8,148 nucleotides of DNA from Thermoproteota archaeon (GTDB lineage Archaea > Thermoproteota > Thermoprotei > Thermoproteales > Thermocladiaceae): the NCBI GenBank assembly GCA_013153895.1, contig JAADDN010000194.1:1-8148 (forward strand), in the 5' to 3' direction. Shown one piece after another: positions 1 to 6,053 of the stretch; position 1 is the first letter of the stretch, and each line of letters starts with the position of its first letter. A program made the translations under genes and the position numbers. The notes under the pieces are model-generated. The model worked only from the letters and a program-made list of their open reading frames with translations. It made no database searches and was not told the DNA's origin.

Positions 1-80
1 ATCCAGCACTATACGGCAAGTTTGAGCCTAAGGATACTGCTCTAAACGTAGCAATAGATATAGTTGAGGGAAGAAGATAA
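1..80 (+). CDS. 3' end of an unidentified upstream gene (partial)
   Basis: An open frame enters from the left edge (first full codon at base 3) and ends at TAA 78-80, encoding about 25 residues that finish in ...IDIVEGRR. I do not recognise the tail. It is hydrophilic and has no cysteine or membrane segment. Only 15 bases separate its stop from the dsrK start at 96, so the two are probably co-transcribed. In most organisms the gene before dsrK is dsrM (a membrane cytochrome b subunit). That makes DsrM a reasonable guess from context, but nothing in these residues proves it. Codon use (GTA, CTA, ATA, AAG) resembles dsrK. Confidence 0.6.
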   Translation, partial: PALYGKFEPKDTALNVAIDIVEGRR

Positions 81-84
81 GTAG

Positions 85-89
85 GGTGA
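85..89 (+). promoter_or_regulatory. Shine-Dalgarno GGTGA for dsrK
   Basis: GGTGA matches the archaeal anti-Shine-Dalgarno complement and ends six bases before ATG 96. The same motif would abut the alternative GTG at 90 with no spacing, so it decides the start in favour of ATG 96. It is the clearest ribosome site in the window. The genes at 1646 and 6054 have none and look leaderless. Confidence 0.65.
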
Positions 90-95
90 GTGAAG

Positions 96-1592
96 ATGAG
101 TGAGAAGAAGCTTCCTCCTCCAATTCCATCATTAAAGAAGGATCCAATACCTGAGAGTCCCAAGTTCGAGGAGTGGAAGAAGTGGTATGGTGAGAAATTC
201 CCAGAGAGTAGCAAGTGGATAAATGCTAGAAAACTGATGGTAGAGAAGTTCCTACTTGAGGCAGAGTTCATACCTGGAAAGTTCGTAAAGACTAGAGACC
301 TATGGTTCAAGATAAGTCCTGAAGAGAGAATCAAGTTCTTCGTAGAGAGGTTCAGAGAGATGATAAGAAATAACAGGGCACTTAGGCTCTACATAGAGAA
401 CTGTACTCACTGTGGATACTGTATAGATAAGTGTCACATGTGGATGGCGACAAGAGACTACCATAACTCTCCTGTAGGTAGAGTAGACCTCATAAGATCG
501 ATCTTCAAGTACTATGATAAGATAACTGGAAGACTCTTCAGCAAGCTTGTAGATGCTAAAGAGCTCACAGAGCAGTTACTTGAGGAGTTGTGGATATACT
601 TCCACCAGTGTACAGAATGTAGAAGATGTGCATACTTCTGCCCATTTGGAATAGATACTGCAGAGGTGACGAGAGCTGTTAGACAGATATTTGCAGAGAT
701 GGGAATGGTATACGAGTTCGTTGGAAACACTGTGAGATCACTCATGACAACAGGTAACCACATGTTCCTGAATGCTAAAGCTATCAGAGCAGTCTTCGAC
801 TGGGTTGAGGAGGAGTTGAAGGAGGAGACTGGTAGAGAGATAAAGATTCCACTAGATAGACCTAAGGCGAAGATACTCTTCCTACCATCATCAACAGACG
901 TGTTCACTAACATAGACACGTTGAAAGGATTCGCAAAAGTAATGTATGCTCTAGGACTACAAGACAAGTACACGTTTAGGTCAGAGGTGTTTGAGGTAGG
1001 AAACTTCGGACTATTCGTATCAGACTACCACATGCAGAAGCAGGGTAATAGGATAGTAGAGACAGCTGTAAAGATAGGTGCAGAACTAGTAATATTTGGA
1101 GAATGTGGACATGGTTGGAGAGCATTTAAGAACTATGTAATACCTGAGCTAGAGAAACGTGGAATAAAGGCAATACACTTCCTACAGCTAGTAGCATGGG
1201 CAATAAAGAAGGGCAAGCTAAAGGTAAGAAAGCTAGACTACGTGGTCACGTATCACGATCCATGTAACCTAGTTAGAGCAGGAGACCTAGTTGAAGAGCC
1301 TAGAATAGTTCTGAAGGCAGTAGCTAAAGAGTTCAGAGAGAGAGAACATAACAAGCATAGAACACTATGCTGTGGTGCAGGAACAGGACTATTAGGAGAT
1401 GACGTGATGCCACTCAGAGTATGGGCAGGATGGCCATCAGTATATGATGCTTGGAAGACAGGTGCACAGATAATGACAACACCATGCTCAATAGATAAAG
1501 CACAGTTCCCAGTAGTCATAGAGTATCACATACCTGGACAACTAATGTGTAAAGGAGTCTCAGACCTAGTAGGCTGGGCACTCGAGCTATAA
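96..1592 (+). CDS. dsrK: DsrK, Fe-S/CCG-domain subunit of the DsrMK(JOP) sulfite-reduction complex
   Basis: A HdrD-like electron-transfer protein of dissimilatory sulfur metabolism. It is thought to pass electrons from the quinol-oxidising DsrM to the DsrC trisulfide made by sulfite reductase DsrAB, on the cytoplasmic face of the membrane. From ATG 96 it is 498 residues. Two ferredoxin-type motifs bind [4Fe-4S] clusters: CxxCxxCxxxC at C103/106/109/113 and at C172/175/178/182 (followed by PFG). The C-terminal half is a CCG domain with the DsrK-typical ECGHGWRA (C337), HDPCNLVR (C390), CCGAGTGLL (C425, C426) and a last cysteine, C464. The position where CCG domains usually end CxxC is here C464-S-I-D467. 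There is no signal peptide or membrane segment. Codons ending in C for Phe, Tyr and Asn (TTC, TAC, AAC) are strongly preferred, as in a highly expressed gene. No dsrJOP follows. Related HmeD/HdrD is the main alternative, but the motifs favour DsrK. Confidence 0.9.
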   Translation: MSEKKLPPPIPSLKKDPIPESPKFEEWKKWYGEKFPESSKWINARKLMVEKFLLEAEFIPGKFVKTRDLWFKISPEERIKFFVERFREMIRNNRALRLYIENCTHCGYCIDKCHMWMATRDYHNSPVGRVDLIRSIFKYYDKITGRLFSKLVDAKELTEQLLEELWIYFHQCTECRRCAYFCPFGIDTAEVTRAVRQIFAEMGMVYEFVGNTVRSLMTTGNHMFLNAKAIRAVFDWVEEELKEETGREIKIPLDRPKAKILFLPSSTDVFTNIDTLKGFAKVMYALGLQDKYTFRSEVFEVGNFGLFVSDYHMQKQGNRIVETAVKIGAELVIFGECGHGWRAFKNYVIPELEKRGIKAIHFLQLVAWAIKKGKLKVRKLDYVVTYHDPCNLVRAGDLVEEPRIVLKAVAKEFREREHNKHRTLCCGAGTGLLGDDVMPLRVWAGWPSVYDAWKTGAQIMTTPCSIDKAQFPVVIEYHIPGQLMCKGVSDLVGWALEL

Positions 1593-1614
1593 GACTCTCA
1601 ACGATAGACTATAT

Positions 1615-1622
1615 TTTATTTA
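1615..1622 (+). promoter_or_regulatory. TATA box for the 1646 gene (leaderless start)
   Basis: TTTATTTA sits in the gap after dsrK, with its centre about 27 bases before the GTG at 1646. That places the transcription start at or next to the start codon, the usual crenarchaeal leaderless arrangement. No Shine-Dalgarno precedes the GTG, which agrees. The same octamer stands before purQ. The surrounding T-rich stretch (1611-1621) may also help end transcription from dsrK. Confidence 0.55.
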
Positions 1623-1645
1623 AGTTTCCTCATTATCTACATTCT

Positions 1646-2287
1646 GTGCCTGGACAAGTATATATTATAGGTGTTGGTCCAGGAGCTCCTGATCTTCTCA
1701 CTCTCAGAGCAATTGATAGACTTTCACGTGCAGAAGTCGTAGTATATGGTAACCTTGTTCCTGACATAATTGTTGAGAAGTATGCTAAAAATGCTATAGA
1801 GAAGATAAAGGTAGTCAAGAAGCATAGAAAAGATGCATTAAAGATAGTTATAGAGAAGGCATTACAGGGATATACTGTAGCTCACTTAAAGAATGGTGAT
1901 CCAACAATATTTGCACATTTTAGAGAAGAGATAGAAGAACTTAAGAAACATGGAATAAAGTATGAGATTATTCCAGGAGTATCATCAATAACAGCAGCTG
2001 CAGCAGAAGCAGAGATAGCTTTAACAGACTTCTCGAGAGGTATAAGAGGATTCGCTGTCGTTGATGGTCATGATGAGGATGTTGAGACTATGATTGAGCT
2101 AGTTGATAAGCTTGGGATGGTCATAGTTCTAATGCCATCGCTAGAGAAGATACGTATTATAAAGATGCTGAGACCTGACATAGAGTTGAAAGTTATCAGA
2201 AACGCTACACTAAACACAGAAGTGTTAGATGAAGTTCCTGAAAAATATGATGGACCATGCATAATATACCTCTATAAGAGAACATGA
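1646..2287 (+). CDS. cobA: Tetrapyrrole methylase, probably uroporphyrinogen-III C-methyltransferase (sirohaem branch)
   Basis: A SAM-dependent tetrapyrrole methylase, likely methylating uroporphyrinogen III to precorrin-2, the branch point to sirohaem and cobalamin. It is 213 residues, shorter than the usual 240-260. The SAM-binding start GVGPGAPDLLTL (9-20), the YGNLV segment (34-38), the NGDP loop (83-86) and PGVSSITAAAA (110-120) are all in the family order. GHDED near 141-145 resembles the TGH strand of SUMT enzymes. The loop after GDP reads TIFAHFREE, not the SUMT FIFGRGGEE, and leans towards CbiF (cobalt-precorrin-4 methyltransferase). The C-terminal region is trimmed. GTG 1646 is the only sensible start and fits the TATA box at 1615. 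It overlaps the next gene by four bases (ATGA). Sirohaem is the DsrAB cofactor, so the position beside dsrK supports the SUMT reading. The family is sure; the exact reaction is less so. Confidence 0.75.
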   Translation: MPGQVYIIGVGPGAPDLLTLRAIDRLSRAEVVVYGNLVPDIIVEKYAKNAIEKIKVVKKHRKDALKIVIEKALQGYTVAHLKNGDPTIFAHFREEIEELKKHGIKYEIIPGVSSITAAAAEAEIALTDFSRGIRGFAVVDGHDEDVETMIELVDKLGMVIVLMPSLEKIRIIKMLRPDIELKVIRNATLNTEVLDEVPEKYDGPCIIYLYKRT

Positions 2288-3162
2288 GTCGCATACTTAA
2301 CTACATAAGAGCTCTAAGTCCAGTAACGTTTCTCTCAAGCATACTATCCGCAATAATAGGAGCATCAGTAACATACTATGTCTATCATAGCTTAAGCATG
2401 GAGAAGCTTCTACTTATAATCATGTTCCTCATACTAATACATTCAGGAATAAACCTATACAATGATTATAGAGACTATATTACAGGTGTAGATGTTGAAT
2501 ATCGTAAGAAGCATGTACTACATAGATTAAACATGATTATAGATCTTGGAGTAAGACCAACAGTAGTTAGAAATATGTCACTAATTTTGACAATAGCCTC
2601 AGCTATAGTAGGATCACTATTACTCATAAATATGTCAATACTTCCCGCATTAGTGCTTGTTTTCTTAGGATTAGTCATAGGTCTAGGATATAGTGCACCA
2701 AAGATAAGATTAAGGTATAGAGGTATAGGAGAGATAATGGCTGGACTAGCTACAGGTCCATTAATAGCGTGTGGATCATTTATAGTTCTCTCAGACTCTC
2801 TAAACATGATTGGAATATTATTATCGTTATTCACAGGTCTCTGTAATGGTCTGTTTACTACTATCATACTTATCAAGATAGCTTTAGCTAGGTATGATGT
2901 AGATAAGATTGTTGGTAAGAAGACTCTTCCAGTAGTTATTGGTCGTGATAGAGCTATAAAGCTCAATTATGTACTAACATGCATAATATATATCGTACCC
3001 GTAGCATTATATGCTCTAGGTGCTCTATCATGGATATCTCTCCTATCTCTGCTTACTCTTCCTCTAACTTTAAAGTATCTTCGTGGTGGAAAACCTTTCA
3101 ACCTATTTTTGTCTAGGGTGCTAGTGTCAATATTTATATGCTTGGGATTACTATTTCACTGA
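2284..3162 (+). CDS. UbiA-family prenyltransferase, MenA/MqnP type (quinone biosynthesis)
   Basis: An integral-membrane aromatic prenyltransferase that would attach a polyprenyl chain to an acidic aromatic ring. It is 292 residues with about 8-9 hydrophobic segments (roughly 14-34, 41-57, 97-115, 120-138, 150-170, 174-198, 226-246, 249-265, 275-291). The first Asp-rich motif is NDYRDYITGVD (60-70) and the second is YDVDKIVGKKTLP (204-216), both closer to MenA than to UbiA or DGGGP synthase. YSAPK (136-140) and YRGIGE (145-150) are further MenA-like landmarks. The second motif lacks the NNxRD beginning usual in MenA and has ALARYDVD there. The ATG overlaps the preceding stop as ATGA, so translation is probably coupled. 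The UbiD-family gene follows after eight bases. Together they could be the prenylation and decarboxylation steps of menaquinone synthesis, MqnP/MqnL in the futalosine route. That assignment is inferred from pairing. Confidence 0.8.
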   Translation: MSRILNYIRALSPVTFLSSILSAIIGASVTYYVYHSLSMEKLLLIIMFLILIHSGINLYNDYRDYITGVDVEYRKKHVLHRLNMIIDLGVRPTVVRNMSLILTIASAIVGSLLLINMSILPALVLVFLGLVIGLGYSAPKIRLRYRGIGEIMAGLATGPLIACGSFIVLSDSLNMIGILLSLFTGLCNGLFTTIILIKIALARYDVDKIVGKKTLPVVIGRDRAIKLNYVLTCIIYIVPVALYALGALSWISLLSLLTLPLTLKYLRGGKPFNLFLSRVLVSIFICLGLLFH

Positions 3163-3170
3163 AGCTCTAG

Positions 3171-4613
3171 ATGTATTATGAAGATCTTAGAGAATACTTG
3201 AGAGCGTTAGAGGATAGAAATCTCGTAGTACATGTTGATGATGAGGTTGATCCTGATCTAGAGCTTGCACATGTGTTGAGAGAGGTCATTTATCGTAATG
3301 GTCCTACAGTAATATTTAACAAAGTTAAAGGTTGCTCATGTAAGGCTGTTGGAAACCTCTTTGGGTCTATAGAGAGGATAAACATGGTATGTACTGACGA
3401 TGAGGTTAGAAGTAGAATTGAAGGTTTCATATCTCTCACACAGGGAAGATTTAGAGGTGTTCAAGAAGTTCTCAAAAGTGTTCAAGAGTTTGGTAAAGTT
3501 GGTAAAGCTCTACCTAGGAAAGTATCATCAGGACCTGTACATGAGGTTGAGTGGAGGGAGATAGATGTTAGAAAGCTTCCAGCAATACGTCAGTGGCCTC
3601 GTGAGCCATCTAGATTCTTCACGATGGCTATAACCTTTGTCAAACGTGGAAACGTGGTAAACTTTGGCTATTATCGTCTTCAGGTAGTAGATGAGAGAAG
3701 ACTAATAATGCATTGGATGCCTTGGAGGAGGAGTAGAGAGTTAGGTGAATCTATTGGTGATGAGATACCTGTAGCAATAGTCCTAGGAGCTGACCCAATC
3801 ACAATGTTGATGGCTGCTGTTCCAATACCTCCACCATTAGACAAGCTTACTCTAACAGGAATAGTGAGAGGTAGAGGATTAGACATGGTTGAAGGAAAAT
3901 GCTTAGACGTGCTCTATCCAGCAAATGCTGAGATAGTCATGGAAGCAGTAGTTAAGACTAGAGAGCTAGTTGACGAAGGACCTTTTGGAGACCATGTTGG
4001 AGTTTATTCACCAGTACTCAAGTACCCCATAGTAGAGATCAAAGCAATATATACTCGTGCTGACCCTATAGCTCCTGTAACAGTTACAGGTAAACCTCTT
4101 CTAGAGGATGGATACATGATCACTTTTGGTGAGAGAATCGTGAGATCGCTCATAAGAGCAATACTTCCAGAAGTAGTTGATCTACATATTCCACCTCATG
4201 GTCTAGGATACGTATATATAGTATCAATACGTAAGAGATATCCAGGACATGCTAAGAGAATAATGTTTCTTCTATGGTCTCTAGTTCCTGTTCTTGGAAA
4301 AATAATCATAGTTGTTGATCATGATATAAATGTGAGGGATATTAATCAAGTAATGTATGCAGTATCTGCACATGTTGATCCTCAGAGAGACATACTAATA
4401 ATACCTAACTATCCTACAGAGGAACTAGATCCATCAACACCAATCATAGGTCTAGGATCTAAGATGGGTATAGATGCTACACGTAAGTTACCTGAAGAGT
4501 ATAATGGAAAACAATATCCTGAAGATGTTGAACCTGATCCTGAAGTTGCTAGAAGAGCAGAGGAGATAGTATATAAGATATTTAGAATCTATTCTCACAG
4601 TGAAGGGAGGTAG
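3171..4613 (+). CDS. UbiD-family prFMN-dependent decarboxylase
   Basis: A prenylated-FMN decarboxylase of the UbiD family, 480 residues, near the usual length. Visible landmarks are NFGYYR (164-169, prFMN/metal-site Asn and catalytic Arg), MHWMPWRR (180-187), PANAEIVMEA (250-259), DEGPFGDHVGVYSP (268-281, with the E269/D274 acidic pair of the E-R-E/D triad) and the C-terminal SKMGIDATRKLPEE (430-443). A lysine (K225, in DKLTLTGIVRG) appears where I recall a metal-ligand glutamate in UbiD/Fdc1. The start is ATG, eight bases after the prenyltransferase stop, with no clear ribosome site. Two roles are plausible: decarboxylation of a prenylated naphthoate in menaquinone synthesis (MqnL-like, supported by the neighbour), or anhydromevalonate-phosphate decarboxylase of the archaeal mevalonate pathway, widespread in this phylum. 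Sequence alone does not decide. No UbiX flavin prenyltransferase is in the window. Confidence 0.88.
   Translation: MYYEDLREYLRALEDRNLVVHVDDEVDPDLELAHVLREVIYRNGPTVIFNKVKGCSCKAVGNLFGSIERINMVCTDDEVRSRIEGFISLTQGRFRGVQEVLKSVQEFGKVGKALPRKVSSGPVHEVEWREIDVRKLPAIRQWPREPSRFFTMAITFVKRGNVVNFGYYRLQVVDERRLIMHWMPWRRSRELGESIGDEIPVAIVLGADPITMLMAAVPIPPPLDKLTLTGIVRGRGLDMVEGKCLDVLYPANAEIVMEAVVKTRELVDEGPFGDHVGVYSPVLKYPIVEIKAIYTRADPIAPVTVTGKPLLEDGYMITFGERIVRSLIRAILPEVVDLHIPPHGLGYVYIVSIRKRYPGHAKRIMFLLWSLVPVLGKIIIVVDHDINVRDINQVMYAVSAHVDPQRDILIIPNYPTEELDPSTPIIGLGSKMGIDATRKLPEEYNGKQYPEDVEPDPEVARRAEEIVYKIFRIYSHSEGR
4570..4577 (+). promoter_or_regulatory. Possible internal TATA box for the coiled-coil gene
   Basis: TATATAAG lies inside the end of the UbiD gene, its centre about 27 bases before GTG 4600. 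The geometry matches the leaderless promoter at 1615. Because this is AT-rich coding sequence, it may be chance. If used, it would uncouple the downstream two genes from the respiratory group. Confidence 0.25.
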
Positions 4614-5424
4614 CGTAGCAGCTACATTATCAGCAGCATTAGCATCCTGTAGGAAACATCTCGTACTTACAACACGAGCCTTAACTAACGCATTATCGAT
4701 ACCCACAGTTCATGAGGCAATAGATGAGCTATTAGAGAGAGGATGTAAGATATGTATATTAGTTACACATCCATCAGAGATCAATCCAAAAGTAAACAAC
4801 TTTGCACTAAGTAAGAGAATACTAGTATCATATATGCAGGATCCAGAGGCAGAGTATGCTATAATAGATCTCTCACCAATGTATATGAGATCAGCAAGAC
4901 TTAGATTTGAAAAACTTATATCAACTTTAGAGAACATCCTCTTAATAAAGAAGGAAGGTTCAAAAGAGATTAAGAGGCTCACTGAAGAGAGAGTAGAGAA
5001 CCTTGAGAAGGCTCTTGACGAGATATATGAGAAATGTACATTTATAGATCCTTCAGAATTATTAAGAAAATGTATAGACGTTAGAAACATGTGTGGAGAA
5101 ATATTAGAAGTATACTCAGCAACACTACCCGTAGAACAGGAGTCTTTCGACACAACATTCCGAAAAATACTGGACGATTATATGAGATTATGGACTAACA
5201 TAAACATGTTAGAAGAGAAAGTTCTTGAGTATAGGTTCTCATTGTCAGAGAGAGAAGATGAACAGTATAGGAACATTATAAAACTATGTAAGACAGAGCT
5301 TAGAAATGTTAAATCAAGTATAGAGAAGGTATCTAAAGAACTTGAAGAGATAATGATGGAAAGAGAATATTATGTAAAGATGTTAGAAGAACTTATAAAC
5401 GAGTTAAAGCTCCTAACTAAGTGA
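4600..5424 (+). CDS. Unrecognised protein: possible PLD/TrmB-like domain plus C-terminal coiled coil
   Basis: 274 residues that I cannot assign to a named family. The N-terminal part (about 1-95) has alternating strands and helices: CRKHLVLTTR (17-26), a helix ending in LLERGCKICILVTH (44-57), and EAEYAIIDLSP (83-93). This order resembles the degenerate phospholipase-D-like domain of archaeal TrmB-type proteins (a helix, RGV-like turn, strand, then a strand ending in D). No HKD catalytic motif is visible. Residues 105-145 and especially 203-274 are rich in Glu, Lys and Leu in heptad-like spacing, a probable coiled coil. Four scattered cysteines (146, 158, 165, 230) show no motif. The start is GTG 4600, overlapping the UbiD gene by 14 bases. 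No other ATG, GTG or TTG occurs in this frame back to the TAG at 4567. A strong GGAGGT lies inside the gene just after the GTG. The next gene starts directly at the stop. Confidence 0.65.
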   Translation: MKGGSVAATLSAALASCRKHLVLTTRALTNALSIPTVHEAIDELLERGCKICILVTHPSEINPKVNNFALSKRILVSYMQDPEAEYAIIDLSPMYMRSARLRFEKLISTLENILLIKKEGSKEIKRLTEERVENLEKALDEIYEKCTFIDPSELLRKCIDVRNMCGEILEVYSATLPVEQESFDTTFRKILDDYMRLWTNINMLEEKVLEYRFSLSEREDEQYRNIIKLCKTELRNVKSSIEKVSKELEEIMMEREYYVKMLEELINELKLLTK

Positions 5425-5967
5425 ATGAAAAATACTAATGCTGTCATAAAGATAATTGAAGAGATAGAGAAATGTCATAGATGCGAATTCATAGATAAGC
5501 CATATGTGAAGTATGAGCCCTATCTTAAATATCTTCCTGATGATGTTAGGATACTGATAGTTAGTGAGTCTCCTCCTCCAGGACTGAAAGATGATTTCAT
5601 ATACAATTTATCATGTAGAGATAGGTTAAGGAGAGTTCTAGCATATGTCTTAAATATCGATGATAATCATGTTCCAACGTTTCTGAAGATTAATAACATA
5701 TTTTGGACGACAGCTATCAAATGTAGACCATTAGATAGGAAACGTATAGAGGAGATGCGTAGAAATTGTGTACAAATACTTAGGAAAGAGATTGAGATTC
5801 TTAGACCAGGTTTGATAATTGCGTTAGGTAAGGTTGCTTGGAGAAGCATAGATGAGATCTCGCCTAACGTGAAGATTGTAAGAGAGTATCATCCATTATA
5901 TATATGGAGATTTCAAAGATCAAGGCTATCAGTAATTAAGTATCTATTAATGGGGTCAGGTACATAA
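5425..5967 (+). CDS. Uracil-DNA glycosylase superfamily protein with four-cysteine Fe-S pattern
   Basis: A 180-residue protein of the uracil-DNA glycosylase fold, close to the archaeal family 4 Fe-S type that removes uracil from DNA. Four cysteines are placed as in that family: CHRC (C17, C20), IKCRP (C100) and RNCVQIL (C115), probably ligating one [4Fe-4S] cluster. FWTTAIKCRP (93-102), LRPGLIIALGKVAW (126-139) and the C-terminal YHP (H156) follow family order. The first catalytic motif is VSESPPPG (46-53), not GEAPGxxE, and the YNLSCRDRLR stretch (60-69) stands where a G-x-PFVG segment is expected. It may therefore have altered base specificity or no glycosylase activity. ATG 5425 begins immediately after the preceding TGA, indicating coupling with the coiled-coil gene. 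It is the last gene before the purine promoter. Confidence 0.75.
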   Translation: MKNTNAVIKIIEEIEKCHRCEFIDKPYVKYEPYLKYLPDDVRILIVSESPPPGLKDDFIYNLSCRDRLRRVLAYVLNIDDNHVPTFLKINNIFWTTAIKCRPLDRKRIEEMRRNCVQILRKEIEILRPGLIIALGKVAWRSIDEISPNVKIVREYHPLYIWRFQRSRLSVIKYLLMGSGT

Positions 5968-5998
5968 TGAAAATCATATTAAGGTTCTTAGGAGTTTG

Positions 5999-6020
5999 AG
6001 CATTGTCTTGAGGTAATGCT
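5999..6020 (+). repeat. Short inverted repeat beside the purQ TATA box
   Basis: AGCATT (5999-6004) and AATGCT (6015-6020) are perfect reverse complements around a ten-base spacer. The right arm touches the first base of the TATA box. It could be an operator for a dimeric regulator of the purine genes. Six-base arms are short, and such a match can arise by chance in an 86-base gap. Nothing else notable is seen in 5968-6053. Confidence 0.3.
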
Positions 6021-6027
6021 TTATTTA
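6020..6027 (+). promoter_or_regulatory. TATA box for purQ
   Basis: TTTATTTA, identical to the octamer before the 1646 gene, has its centre about 30 bases before ATG 6054. The transcript would begin at or a few bases before the start codon. No Shine-Dalgarno is present between box and ATG, so translation is probably leaderless. This marks the start of the purine transcription unit. Confidence 0.6.
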
Positions 6028-6053
6028 GAACTTGATAAACAGAGTGATGTTAG

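Noticed and set aside
90..95. GTG 90 as the dsrK start
   Set aside because: It would touch the GGTGA ribosome site with no spacing; ATG 96 has a six-base gap and fits better.
512..973. Long minus-strand open frame opposite dsrK
   Set aside because: It mirrors the codon bias of the opposite gene, has no family-like sequence or start signals, and dsrK is certain. The other minus-strand frames opposite real genes were rejected likewise.
2284..3162. Digeranylgeranylglyceryl phosphate synthase (archaeal lipid UbiA)
   Set aside because: The Asp-rich motif NDYRDYITGVD is MenA-like and lacks the NDxxDxxxDxxNxPxRP pattern of DGGGP synthases.
4600..4630. P-loop/ParA-like motif in KGGSVAAT
   Set aside because: It recalls KGGxGKTT, but the Lys and the G-K-T/S core are missing, so no nucleotide-binding claim is justified.
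5967..5999. Ten-codon ORF beginning ATG 5967 after the UDG-like gene
   Set aside because: Very short, no ribosome site, and no protein-like pattern; it merely overlaps the TAA.
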